This document shows, piece by piece, positions 15,663-24,045 of a DNA stretch of 36,056 nt. Made by a program: the position numbers and the translations under genes. Under the pieces are notes generated by a model, which was not told the origin of the DNA, ran no database searches, and worked only from the letters and a program-made list of their open reading frames with translations. The stretch is from assembly GCA_900758895.1 (NCBI GenBank), contig CAAETG010000017.1:1-36056 (forward strand). The letters are read 5' to 3'. How positions within the stretch are numbered: position 1 is the first letter of the stretch; each line of letters opens with the position of its first letter. The stretch comes from Bacilli bacterium (GTDB taxonomy: Bacteria; Bacillota_I; Bacilli_A; RF39; UBA660).

Positions 15663-15694
15663 GTGTAATGAAATAATAGAAAGGAGAATAACCT

Positions 15695-16729
15695 TTGAGC
15701 AATAAAAGTTTACAAGTAACAAATCACGATTTTTTAATCTATAGAGATGAAAATCATGATGTTAAAGTTAGTGTCATGTTAATTAATAATGATATATGGC
15801 TTACTCAAGATTTGATTGCAGAATTGTTTGGAGTTGGAAGAAGTACAATTACTGAACATATTAATAATATATTAAATAGCGGTGAATTAAGCGAAGAAAC
15901 TTCCGTCGGAATTTCCGACATAAGTTCTGGCGGTAGAAAGCCCAAAATATACAATCTTGATATGATTATTGCTGTTGGATATAGAGTGAATTCAAAAAAA
16001 GCGACCAATTTTAGAATTTGGGCGACTAAAATATTAAGAGAATTTATGATTAAGGGTGTAGTTATGGATGATGAAAGATTAAAAAATCCTAATTATATAT
16101 TTGGCGAAGATTATTTTGAAGAAACTCTTGAAAGAATTAGAAATATTCGTTCAAGTGAGAGAAGATTTTATCAAAAAATTACAGATATATATTCAACTTG
16201 TAGTGTTGATTATGATAAAGATTCAGAGATAACAAAAGAATTTTTTAAAACGGTTCAAAATAAATTGCATTATGCAATAACTGGAAATACTGCAGCAGAA
16301 ATCATATATAATCGAGTAGATTCGGAAAAGGAGAACATGGGATTAACAAATTGGAAAAATTCTCCAAATGGGCCTATTTATAAATACGATGTAGATATTG
16401 CTAAAAATTATTTAAGTGAAAAAGAATTAAAAGATTTAAATAGAATTGTAACTATGTATTTGGATTATGCCGAATTACAAGCTGAAAATCATAATGCAAT
16501 GACCATGAAAGATTGGGTAGAAAAGTTAAATGCCTTTTTGCAATTCAATGGTAAAGAAATACTTTATAATGCAGGGAAAGTATCTGCTAGTGTTGCTAAA
16601 GAATTGGCTTATCAAGAATATGATAAATTTAGAATAAAGCAGGATAAATTATATCAATCGGATTTTGATCATTTTTTAAAAGAAATAAATATGATAGAGA
16701 ATGGAAGTGAAAATAATGGCAAATATTAA
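15695..16729 (+). CDS. RhuM-family protein
   Basis: 344 residues starting at TTG 15695; AAAGGAG (15680-15686) is correctly spaced and no ATG fits. The N-terminal part (about 10-125) has the winged-helix-like DIWLTQDLIAELFGVGRSTI and HINNIL text, GGRKPKIYNLDMIIAVGYRVNS, and WATKILREFMIKG. The C-terminal part (about 150-330) is helical with YHxITGxTAAEII-like sequence (YAITGNTAAEIIYNRVDS). This is the RhuM architecture, named from Salmonella pathogenicity island 3. The biochemical role is unknown, and relatives occur mainly in mobile islands beside toxin or defence genes. Its position directly before the acquired island suggests it belongs to it. Confidence 0.88.
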   Translation: MSNKSLQVTNHDFLIYRDENHDVKVSVMLINNDIWLTQDLIAELFGVGRSTITEHINNILNSGELSEETSVGISDISSGGRKPKIYNLDMIIAVGYRVNSKKATNFRIWATKILREFMIKGVVMDDERLKNPNYIFGEDYFEETLERIRNIRSSERRFYQKITDIYSTCSVDYDKDSEITKEFFKTVQNKLHYAITGNTAAEIIYNRVDSEKENMGLTNWKNSPNGPIYKYDVDIAKNYLSEKELKDLNRIVTMYLDYAELQAENHNAMTMKDWVEKLNAFLQFNGKEILYNAGKVSASVAKELAYQEYDKFRIKQDKLYQSDFDHFLKEINMIENGSENNGKY

Positions 16730-16734
16730 TTGGT

Positions 16735-16757
16735 TGATTACGATTTATTGCAACCCC
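16735..16757 (+). repeat. Direct repeat copy 1 (TGATTACG...ATTGCAACCCC)
   Basis: TGATTACG, four bases, ATTGCAACCCC, starting six bases after the RhuM stop. Copy 2 is at 16892-16913 with a two-base gap and one extra C. Flanking AAT.GG and TA also agree, giving about 27 bp of imperfect similarity. Confidence 0.6.
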
Positions 16758-16891
16758 TAGCAAAAACCTTATAAATAAAGGCTTTTCTTGATTTTTGATC
16801 TTGCACATTTTTGATGAAAAAAGCCTAAAATCATTCAAAATAGATAAAAATATAGCAAATTTAATGATATTTATGATGGGAATTAGAATGG

Positions 16892-16913
16892 TGATTACGT
16901 CATTGCAACCCCC
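16892..16913 (+). repeat. Direct repeat copy 2 (TGATTACG...ATTGCAACCCCC)
   Basis: Second copy, 157 bases after the first. It could be an iteron, a ParB- or recombinase-binding site, or the scar of a small insertion between RhuM and the par region. Confidence 0.6.
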
Positions 16914-17014
16914 TAAAAAAAAATCGCCCTTGAAACAAGAAAATAGTTGTTACACATTTTCATTTGCTAAAAAAATATAGTATCATATTTATATGAAATG
17001 AGAGTGTGATAAAA

Positions 17015-17161
17015 ATGAAAAAAATAAAATTAAAAGTTGATAATATAGAATATGGAATGCTTGTGAATGGATTAGTTGAATTAAGAAATAAATTATTAAG
17101 AGAAAAAGAAGATACATCTCCTGTTGATGAATTATTATTAAGGTTAGTAGATAAGAAATAA
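17015..17161 (+). CDS. 48-residue conserved-type island protein
   Basis: Starts at ATG 17015 after GAGAGTGTGAT. The peptide is basic at the start (MKKIKLKVDN), then IEYGMLVNGLVELRNKLLREKEDTSPVDELLLRLVD. It is soluble and probably a two-helix protein, with an amphipathic helix LVELRNKLLREK. Its codon pattern and position match small ORFs at the start of Clostridial conjugative elements, but I cannot name it. A strong terminator follows (17181-17211), so it is transcribed separately from parA. Confidence 0.6.
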   Translation: MKKIKLKVDNIEYGMLVNGLVELRNKLLREKEDTSPVDELLLRLVDKK

Positions 17162-17180
17162 ATAACATATAACATATTTT

Positions 17181-17211
17181 GAACTGGTAGTAAAATATCA
17201 GTTCTTTTTTT
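17181..17211 (+). terminator. Intrinsic terminator
   Basis: GAACTGGTA (17181-17189) pairs with TATCAGTTC (17196-17204), 9 bp with one G-U, loop GTAAAA, followed by seven T. Confidence 0.85.
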
Positions 17212-17231
17212 GTGCCTTGAAAGGCAGTACA

Positions 17232-17255
17232 TAGCCATTTTATTTAAGATGGCTA
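17232..17255. promoter_or_regulatory. Inverted repeat in the parA leader
   Basis: TAGCCAT (17232-17238) and ATGGCTA (17249-17255) are a perfect 7-bp inverted repeat 13 bases before the parA Shine-Dalgarno. It could be a parS-like or operator site, or a 5'UTR hairpin. No T tract follows, so it is not a terminator. Confidence 0.4.
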
Positions 17256-17282
17256 AATATAAAAAGAAAGGAGGAGATGAAA

Positions 17283-18107
17283 ATGTCACAATGTAGAGTA
17301 ATTGCTGTTGCAAATCAAAAAGGTGGCGTTGGTAAAACTACTACAACTTTTAGTTTAGGAGTAGCATTATCAAAAATGGGTAAAAAAGTTCTTTTAGTAG
17401 ACGCTGATCCACAAGGCGATTTAACAACTTATATGGGTTGGTATGAACAAGATAAATTACCATTAACATTAGCAGACCTAATGGAACAGTCTATGAATGA
17501 TGAGCCAATAAGGGCAAAGGAAGCGATATTACACCATAAAGAGAATGTAGACTTAATTCCATCTAATCTTGATTTATCGGCAATGGAAATGTCATTAGTA
17601 AATGCAATGAGTAGGGAGTACACTATGAGAAATTGTTTGTCAGAAGTCAAAAAAGATTATGACTATATTATTTTAGACTGTATGCCTAGTTTAGGAATGG
17701 TAACAATAAATGCTCTTGCTAGTGCTGATAGTGTAATTATACCGATACAGTCGCAATATCTTGCTGCGAAAGGTATGACACATTTATTGAAAACAATTTC
17801 AAAAGTAAAAAGACAAATTAACCCAGATTTAAAAGTAGATGGTGCATTATTAACTTTGGTAGATAAAAGGACAAATTTATCAAAAGAAATGAAAGTACAA
17901 TTACAAGAGAATTACGGAAGTTTATTAAAACTTTTTGATACTCAAATACCTCTTGCAATTAAAACAGCAGAATCTACTTCACGAGGTAAAAGTATATTTA
18001 CCTATGACAAAAATAGCAAGGTGGCAGAAGCATATTCTTCATTTGCAAAGGAGGTGGTTGATATTGGCAAAGAACGAAGCAAAAATGCCGTTACCAAAGT
18101 TAGATGA
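17283..18107 (+). CDS. parA: ParA/Soj-family partition ATPase
   Basis: 274 residues from ATG 17283, preferred over ATG 17277 because AAAGGAGGAG is then correctly spaced. Deviant Walker A QKGGVGKTTT at residues 12-21, switch I/Walker A' VDADPQGDLT near 40-49, Walker B IILDCMPSLG near 122-131. ParA proteins bind non-specific DNA with ATP and, driven by ParB, position plasmids or integrated elements; in ICEs the pair stabilises the circular form. The gene overlaps parB by 44 bases. No N-terminal HTH is present, so it is a short Soj-type protein and self-repression would need ParB. Confidence 0.95.
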   Translation: MSQCRVIAVANQKGGVGKTTTTFSLGVALSKMGKKVLLVDADPQGDLTTYMGWYEQDKLPLTLADLMEQSMNDEPIRAKEAILHHKENVDLIPSNLDLSAMEMSLVNAMSREYTMRNCLSEVKKDYDYIILDCMPSLGMVTINALASADSVIIPIQSQYLAAKGMTHLLKTISKVKRQINPDLKVDGALLTLVDKRTNLSKEMKVQLQENYGSLLKLFDTQIPLAIKTAESTSRGKSIFTYDKNSKVAEAYSSFAKEVVDIGKERSKNAVTKVR

Positions 18108-19002
18108 GTTATTTACAACAGAGGAAGAAAGACAAACGGCTAATTTAGAAAAAGTTATTGATATACCAATAACAGAAATTGAGGACTTTCCAAATCACCC
18201 ATTTAGAGTTATTGTAAATGATGAATTAAAAGAAATGGCAAGTAGTATAGAAAAAGATGGCGTACGAGAGCCTGCGTTAGTAAGATCAATAGGAAATGGT
18301 AAATATCAAATGATTTCTGGACATAGAAGAAAGAAAGCAAGTGAAATTGCAAATAAAAATACTATGCCTTGTATTGTTCGAGATTTAACTGATGAGCAGG
18401 CTGCAATTATAATGGTTGATAGTAACTTGCAACAAAGACAAAAAATACTATTTAGTGAAAGAGCATTTGCTTATAAAATGAAATTAGAAGCAATGACACA
18501 TCAAGGCAAGAGAAATGATTTAACTTCTGACCAAGTTGGGGAGAAGTTGACATCAGTAGAAAAATTATCTGCTAATAGTCCAGATAGCAAATCACAAATA
18601 CAAAGATATATAAGACTTACTGAACTAATAAAGCCATTGCTTGATATGGTCGATAATGAAGAAATTGCATTTAGTCCAGCAGTAGAACTTTCATTCTTAA
18701 CAAAGCAAGAACAAAAATGGCTTATGAATAGTATTGAATGTAATGTTGCTACACCATCGTTATCTCAAGCTCAAGAGTTGAAACGATTAAGTCAAAGTGG
18801 GAATTTAGATGAAGATAAAATCGAAGAACTTTTGAGCCAACAAAAGCCAAATCAAGTAGAAAAATTAAAACTTGATTTCAAAAACCTAACTCCAAAAATG
18901 CCAAGAGGTATGCCAAAGGAGAAATATGCCGATCACATTTACAAAGCATTGGACTTTTACAACAGGTATTTGGAAAAAAAGCGAAGTATGGAAGCAAGGT
19001 AG
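18064..19002 (+). CDS. parB: ParB/Spo0J-family DNA-binding protein
   Basis: 312 residues from TTG 18064; AAAGGAGGTG (18048-18057) lies six bases before it, whereas ATG 18085 and the far-upstream starts lack a site. The N-terminal CTPase/ParB box includes DFPNHPFRV near 42 and ISGHRRKKASEIA near 85. A central HTH and linker follow (about 100-200), with VDSNLQQRQKILFSERAFAYK, the conserved segment shared by ParB proteins of Clostridial ICEs. The C-terminal part (about 230-310) is charged and helical. It overlaps parA, an operon typical of partition cassettes. A parS site cannot be pinned down. Confidence 0.92.
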   Translation: MAKNEAKMPLPKLDELFTTEEERQTANLEKVIDIPITEIEDFPNHPFRVIVNDELKEMASSIEKDGVREPALVRSIGNGKYQMISGHRRKKASEIANKNTMPCIVRDLTDEQAAIIMVDSNLQQRQKILFSERAFAYKMKLEAMTHQGKRNDLTSDQVGEKLTSVEKLSANSPDSKSQIQRYIRLTELIKPLLDMVDNEEIAFSPAVELSFLTKQEQKWLMNSIECNVATPSLSQAQELKRLSQSGNLDEDKIEELLSQQKPNQVEKLKLDFKNLTPKMPRGMPKEKYADHIYKALDFYNRYLEKKRSMEAR

Positions 19003-19147
19003 TGGGAGTATCTTTTACGGTAAATCCCTCCTTACAAACCTCCCTAGTATATTACTAACTGTAATACTAACTGAAAAAAAATATATAATTACACAAATGC
19101 AAGAATAAATATTTTAGATTATACTAATACCAAAGGAAGTGATTGGT

Positions 19148-19753
19148 ATGAGAAAAAAAGTTGTAGTTGTAATTATTTTTGTGCTCTTGATTGCTATTGG
19201 TGTTGCAATATTTACACTAAACAGAGAAAATGCGAAAACAGAGGTGGAAGAAAAAGTGAACGTGGGAAGTGAAATTGAAGAAACAAATGAGATGAAAGAA
19301 AATATAGAAACGGTTAATGAAACAGAAAAGGCAGAAACTTCAAATGGAGCGACAGAAGAAAAACAAGAGGAGCAAGAAAATAAAGAGGCTCAAAGGAATA
19401 CCGAAAAACAAACTACTGTAACTCCAAAAGAGGAAACGAAACAGTCTGTTAAAACGGAGCAAAGCGAAAACAAATCTCAAATTCAAGAAGAACAATTACC
19501 AACTCAAAATCCACCAACTACTAGCAATGTTCAAGAAGAAATACAGGAGCAAACACCACAAGTTGATGAGGAATATGAAAGGTTAAAAAAACAGGTGGAA
19601 TATGATACTTACGAGGAATGCCAGAAAGCAGGTTTTGAAAAAGCCTTTGCAGACACAGTAAATATATTGGGTTTTAGTTGTCAAGAAATAATTTATAAAG
19701 GCGAAGTGTTAGGATATAAGTTACACATTGATTATACAAATCCAATGGAATAA
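19148..19753 (+). CDS. Membrane-anchored Glu-rich protein with C-terminal Cys domain
   Basis: 201 residues from ATG 19148 (AAAGGAAGTGA upstream; GTG 19139 is in the Shine-Dalgarno). Residues 4-26 form one membrane helix. Residues 30-140 are low-complexity, rich in Glu, Lys, Thr and Gln, probably an extended stalk crossing the wall. Residues 142-201 form a small domain with two Cys (YEECQKAG, FSCQEI) and a YKGEVLGYKLHIDY end, probably extracellular with a disulfide. No family is recognised. A 37-base stretch encoding EEIQEQTPQVD is identical to a stretch in the giant methylase-helicase gene. Its place just before the adhesin and sortase suggests surface function. Confidence 0.7.
   Translation: MRKKVVVVIIFVLLIAIGVAIFTLNRENAKTEVEEKVNVGSEIEETNEMKENIETVNETEKAETSNGATEEKQEEQENKEAQRNTEKQTTVTPKEETKQSVKTEQSENKSQIQEEQLPTQNPPTTSNVQEEIQEQTPQVDEEYERLKKQVEYDTYEECQKAGFEKAFADTVNILGFSCQEIIYKGEVLGYKLHIDYTNPME
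19533..19569 (+). repeat. 37-bp exact repeat, copy 1 (linker of the Glu-rich protein)
   Basis: Identical base for base, and in the same reading phase, to 26342-26378 inside the giant polyvalent gene. Both encode EEIQEQTPQVD just before a folded domain, and both are preceded by a related PKEETK motif. Confidence 0.9.
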
Positions 19754-19773
19754 TTAAATAAAATTTTAGTTAT

Positions 19774-19803
19774 AAGCGACCAATAAAACGGTTGCTTTTT
19801 TTA
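19774..19803 (+). terminator. Intrinsic terminator before the adhesin
   Basis: AAGCGACC (19774-19781) and GGTTGCTT (19790-19797) form an 8-bp stem with one G-U, followed by a T run. It separates the par operon and Glu-rich protein gene from the adhesin-sortase genes. Confidence 0.8.
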
Positions 19804-19827
19804 ATTTAGGAAAGGAAATGATAGAGT

Positions 19828-22600
19828 ATGAAAAAGAAAAAATTATTATCAGTATTGTTAATAGCACTTACTTTGTTTGAAGTATTTGCTTTTTCTATAC
19901 CAGCAATAGTAAGTGCAGCGACAAATGAAACATTATCACATCCAAAAGTACCAGATGTATGGTACACAAGACGTGGTGGTGGAAAGCCATATATGTCAGC
20001 ACAATATGAAACTTATACGATGAACGGAAAGGTTGTCTATTGCATAGAGCCGGGAATTGATATTGCTACAACAAGTTATTTAGGCTATGATGGATTACAG
20101 TCATCTCCATATAGTGATGAGATCAATAAAAAAAATAGAACTTATTGGTCACTATGGATATGACTATCCCGGACATCAAACATTAAGATATAGAATGGCT
20201 GCACAAGCCCTTATATGGGAAACAACAGGTGGTCAAATTGTAGAATTTTGGACTCAAGCCTCTGGATATGGGGATTATATCAACATAGACGCAGAGAAAA
20301 ATGAAATAATGAGATTAGTAAATTCTCATTATAATAAACCTAGCTTCAATGGAACAACACAAGAAGCAGTAATAGGTCAAGAATTTAAACTAACTGATAC
20401 AAATGGTGTATTAAGTGAATATGAAGTTTATAGTTCTGATGGACTTTCTGTTAGAATAGATGGAAATGATATATATGTCACACCACTTGAAGTTGGTGAG
20501 CAAACATTAAATGTCGTAAGAAAACATTACGATAATTTTACAACTATTGTGTATTTAGGAAATGGAGTAAATTCTCAAAAAATGGGTTATTTTAGATTTT
20601 CTGATCCAGTAGTTGCTTCTGTTAAAGTCGATACCAAAGGTGGAGATGTAACAGTAGAAAAGAAAGATAATGATACTCAAACAAACGAGCCACAAGGTGT
20701 TGAAGCAACACTAGAGGGAGCAGTTTATGGTATTTATAATCTTAATGATGAATTAGTAGAAAAAGTTACAACAAAAGCAGATGGTACAGTAACAAGTCCA
20801 ATTTTACCAGACATTGGAACATTCTATTTACAAGAAATTAGTCCAAGTACAGGTTATGAATTAGACACAAATAAATACTATTTTGAAATTACTACCGAAG
20901 ATTTACACCCTGCAATTAGTGTGTATGAGCAAATCATTAAAAGAGATGTTGAAATCAATAAGTATTATGCAAGTGCAGAAACAGGAATTTTAAAGCCAGA
21001 AGTCAATATCGAATTTGGTATTTATGATAGTAAGGGAAATCACGTTACAACTGTTAAGACAGATGAACAAGGTTACTCAAAAGTTAATCTCGTTTATGGC
21101 ACTTATACAGTAAAACAACTTAATGCAACAGATGGACACGAAAAAGTAAAAGACTTTAAAATAGTTGTTAATGGAAATTCACCAGAAACAATAAGATATT
21201 CATTATCAAATGCTCCAATTACAGCAAAATTAAAACTTGTAAAGACAGATTCTGAATCTGGAAAAGTTATACCTTATGAAAATGTAACCTTTAAAATTAA
21301 AAATCTTGATACTGGAGAATATGTATGTCAAAAAGTAACTTATCCAGATAAAGAAGAAATCTGTGAGTTTAAAACTGATAAGAACGGTGTATTTATTACT
21401 CCATACCCTTTAACAAGTGCCACTTATCAAATCGAGGAACTAACAAGTCCGTCTGGCTATCTTTTAAATGAAGAAGGTATTGTATTTAGATTAGATGAGA
21501 ATAGTACAATTATCGAAGATGATGATTATGGCAAATATATTGAAGTTGAATTTGCTAATGATAAAATAATGGGCGAAGTTGTAATCGAAAAAACAGGAGA
21601 AGCATTTACTATTGAAGATGGAAAATACTCTTATGAAGAAATCAAATTAAGTGGAGTAGAGTTTTCAATTTATGCAGATGAGGACATTATTACACCAGAT
21701 GGTGTTACTCATTATAAAAAGGGCGAGTTCATAAAATCCATTGAAACAGGATCAGAGGGAACTGCCACATTTACTGACCTTTATTTAGGAAAATATCTAA
21801 TTAAGGAAACCAAGACAGTAGATAATCACGTTATTGATACAACTGAACACAAAATTGAATTAACTGAAATTGATAATAAAACTGCTATTGTATCTGAAAC
21901 ATTAAAATTAAAAAATGAATTGAAAAAGGGAGAACTTGAATTTACAAAAACTGATTTAGTAAATGGAGAGCCTATTCCAAATACAGTTATTGAAATCTAT
22001 GTAGAAGATACAGATGAACTAATTTTCACAGGAGTAACTGATGAGAATGGTCAAATTAAAATTACTGACCTAGTTGCAGGAAAAAAATACTATATTTTAG
22101 AAAAGGAAAGTGCAACTGGCTATGTAATAACAGATGAAAAAGTTACTTTTGAAATCACAGAAGATGGCGAGGTAATTAAAGCAGAAATGAAAAATAAACC
22201 TATTACAGGTACTCTTGAATTTACAAAAGTAGATTTATCAACAGGAACACCATTACCAAATACACTAATAGAAATTTATAATGACAAAGATGAATTAGTA
22301 TTTAGTGGTAGAACTGATGAAAATGGAAAAATTGTTATTGAAGAAATGAGATATGGTCGCTATTATATTTTAGAAAAAGAGGCACCAGAGGGCTATATCC
22401 TTAATGAAGAAAGAATGTATTTTGAAATTCTTGAGGATGGAGAAATTGTAAAAGCCACAATGGAAAATGAAAAAGTTGTTGTTGAAGTTCCAAATACAGG
22501 AATTAACGATTATCATATTCTTGAAATTGTTGGTGGATTACTAATTATAAGTGGAATAGGAGTTGTTGTTTATGTTAAAAAAAGAAAAAAACAACAATAA
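19828..22600 (+). CDS. Thioester/Cna-B cell-wall adhesin, interrupted by a 1-base frameshift
   Basis: Read through the frameshift it is about 923 residues. Order: signal peptide (cleavage near 30), a thioester (TQXA-type) domain with Cys72 in YCIEPG and the partner Gln in AAQALIWE (codon 20204-20206), about six Cna-B/SpaA-type repeats, and a sorting signal VPNTG (22487-22501), membrane helix and KKRKKQQ tail. Thioester domains attach covalently to host or surface amines; Cna-B domains carry stabilising isopeptide bonds, with the YYILEKE(A/S) Glu motifs in the last two repeats. The first frame (19828-20163) stops after 111 residues; the second is open from before 20087 to 22600. Homology is continuous if one A is removed from the A8 run at 20128-20135. 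The sortase follows with a 29-base overlap. Confidence 0.85.
20128..20135 (+). other. A8 homopolymer at the adhesin frameshift
   Basis: Eight A between AAT and TAGAAC. With seven A the codons run on in frame as Asn-Lys-Lys-Ile-Glu-Leu-Ile-Gly-His-Tyr-Gly-Tyr. With eight, translation stops at TGA 20161. This is a typical site for replicative or transcriptional slippage, and also for sequencing error. Confidence 0.7.
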
Positions 22601-23222
22601 GAAAGGCAAAAAGAGTCAACTTTTAATAGTTGGCTCTTTGCTTATCTTAATTGGTATTAGTGTAATTGGAATTAAAATATTCCTTGATGTAAGAGCAGAT
22701 AATTTAGAAGATATTGCTTTGGTAGAATTTTATGAAGAACAAGAAAAAATTGATAATGAAATACCAACTGAAACAGAAGAAACAGATAATACAACTGAAC
22801 AAGCAAAAAGTACAAATTCCCTAGATTATATTGCAGTTTTAAAAATACCTAGTATAGGACTAGAAAAAGGATTAGTTGCTAAAGATAGTTACTATAATAA
22901 TGTAAATCGAAACATTAAAATACTAGATGAATCAGATATGCCTGATCAAGAAAATGGAAATGTTATTTTAGCTGCACATAGTGGAAATGGAAGAACAGCA
23001 TTTTTTAAAAATCTTGATAAATTACAAATAGATGACACGGTTAGTATTTTCTACAATGGATATGAGTATAAGTACAGAATGATAAATACTTATGATGTAG
23101 AAAAAACTGGAAGTGTTGAGATAACAAGAAATGCCCAAAAAAGTACTTTAACACTAATAACGTGCAGACATAATACTAATAAACAAATAGTAATTATATG
23201 TGAATTAGTAGAAAAGATATAG
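22572..23222 (+). CDS. Sortase with atypical active site
   Basis: 216 residues from ATG 22572, served by AATAGGAG (22555-22562) inside the adhesin gene. A basic start and a membrane helix (about 16-34) are followed by an acidic linker and the sortase beta-barrel. Catalytic His136 lies in ILAAHSGNG and Cys198 in LTLITCRHN. The Arg that normally precedes the last strand is replaced: after the Cys the text reads RHNTNKQIVIICEL, with Gln205 at the usual Arg position, Lys204 beside it and Arg199 next to the Cys. The enzyme is expected to attach the upstream adhesin by its VPNTG signal. The overlapping gene arrangement supports a dedicated pair. The class (B/D-like) is uncertain. Confidence 0.88.
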   Translation: MLKKEKNNNKKGKKSQLLIVGSLLILIGISVIGIKIFLDVRADNLEDIALVEFYEEQEKIDNEIPTETEETDNTTEQAKSTNSLDYIAVLKIPSIGLEKGLVAKDSYYNNVNRNIKILDESDMPDQENGNVILAAHSGNGRTAFFKNLDKLQIDDTVSIFYNGYEYKYRMINTYDVEKTGSVEITRNAQKSTLTLITCRHNTNKQIVIICELVEKI

Positions 23223-23234
23223 AGGAGGGATAAA

Positions 23235-23468
23235 ATGGAGGTAAAGTATAGTTTAAATCTAATTACAAAAACATTAGAAAAATTATTTAAAGCAGGTTTT
23301 AATACAGATAAAAAAATACTTGCAATGCAAATGGCAGATTTAAAAAAAATACCAACATTATCTTCTGCCGAAATAATGACTATTATTGAGTTCAAAGAAG
23401 CAATTAAAAATAAAAAGATAATTGCTTTTTTAAGTGGAAATTATGAGAAAGGAAATGAGAGCAAATGA
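23235..23468 (+). CDS. Small helical island protein, unknown function
   Basis: 77 residues after GAGGAGGGATAAA. Apart from a short N-terminal strand it is all-helical and basic: SLNLITKTLEKLFKAGFNTDKKILAMQMADLKKIP then LSSAEIMTIIEFKEAIKNKK. No family is recognised. It overlaps the next ORF by four bases (ATGA), so it is co-translated with the DpnD-like protein. The set of three small ORFs here lies between sortase and the giant methylase-helicase, in the place where Clostridial ICEs carry similar short ORFs. Confidence 0.65.
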   Translation: MEVKYSLNLITKTLEKLFKAGFNTDKKILAMQMADLKKIPTLSSAEIMTIIEFKEAIKNKKIIAFLSGNYEKGNESK

Positions 23469-23659
23469 AAACATTTGAAGTAGATGTAAATATAAATGGA
23501 AAAATTACTTTTGAAGTTCAAGCTCATAATAAAAAAGAAGCACAATCAAAAGTAGATGAATTACTAGCAAATACTGCTTTGAAAGAAGCATTAGAAAAAT
23601 ATCAAAATAATATTTCTTTAGTCAGCAAAGTAAAAGAAAATAGAGATTTAGAAAGATAG
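23465..23659 (+). CDS. Small DpnD/PcfM-like protein
   Basis: 64 residues. The N-terminal strand-loop-strand MKTFEVDVNINGKITFEVQA followed by HNKKEAQSKVDELL resembles the short DpnD/PcfM-type domain found in plasmids and conjugative elements; I make the match from the pattern alone. The same layout appears in the C-terminal half of the HTH fusion at 33332-33874. The start overlaps the preceding stop by four bases. The function is unknown. Confidence 0.6.
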   Translation: MKTFEVDVNINGKITFEVQAHNKKEAQSKVDELLANTALKEALEKYQNNISLVSKVKENRDLER

Positions 23660-23674
23660 AAAGGAGATTATAAA

Positions 23675-24010
23675 ATGCCATATCAAAAAAGAATACCACC
23701 TGTAAAAGTGGAATTAAGTATAGAAAAATTTAATTTATTAGTGGAAATGCTTACAAGATATACACAAATGAGTGATGAAAGAGTTGCACAACTTGCAACC
23801 AAAATGAAAGATAAACTATTAAGATATAGTATTCCAAGAACAGAGGAAGAACAAGATACAAAAGTTGATATTAGATTTTATCCTAATGAAGCGTCAGAAA
23901 TTATATATATGCTAATTTACAATGTAGATGACCTAGATATTAGTACCAATTATTTTGAAGTCCTACAAAAGGTAAGAGAAGCAAAAAAACAAGAAATGAA
24001 TAATGAATAA
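23675..24010 (+). CDS. Hypothetical island protein
   Basis: 111 residues after AGAAAGGAGATTATAAA. Charged, soluble, mixed helix: YQKRIPPVKVELSIEKFNLL, then an Asp/Glu-rich middle and a VDIRFYPNEASEIIYMLI segment. No catalytic motif and no membrane segment. I do not recognise the family. It is the last short gene before the giant polyvalent gene, 35 bases upstream of it, and probably in the same transcript. Confidence 0.65.
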   Translation: MPYQKRIPPVKVELSIEKFNLLVEMLTRYTQMSDERVAQLATKMKDKLLRYSIPRTEEEQDTKVDIRFYPNEASEIIYMLIYNVDDLDISTNYFEVLQKVREAKKQEMNNE

Positions 24011-24045
24011 GAAGCAAAATATAAAACAGAATGGAGGTGACTATA

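Larger units (their letters stand above)
16730..17014. other. Non-coding left edge of the island
   Basis: 285 bases with no convincing gene. The stretch holds two imperfect copies of TGATTACG-(n)-ATTGCAACCCC (separate entry). It also holds an inverted pair, AGGCTTTT (16779-16786) and AAAAGCCT (16819-16826), and a smaller hairpin around AAAACCTTATAAATAAAGG (16762-16780). It probably contains the island boundary or a replication/partition site serving the par genes. No integrase or att core can be defined from one end alone. Confidence 0.45.

Noticed and set aside
16795..16980. A 61-codon forward frame in the island's left-edge non-coding stretch
   Set aside because: It starts at TTG without a Shine-Dalgarno, runs through the direct repeat and a poly-A stretch, and has no recognisable protein pattern.
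19050..19073. Two adjacent TAnTACTAACTG 12-mers after parB
   Set aside because: A real short tandem repeat with one mismatch, but too short and isolated to assign a role. Noted as a possible ParB or regulator site only.
18926..19108. A 60-codon frame across the parB end
   Set aside because: No ribosome-binding site. Its first half is the parB coding sequence in another frame and the rest is AT-rich intergenic DNA.
20124..20140. Programmed -1 ribosomal frameshifting at the A8 run
   Set aside because: The long downstream frame needs a +1 (or -2) change, so a classic -1 slippery-site mechanism would lead to the wrong frame.
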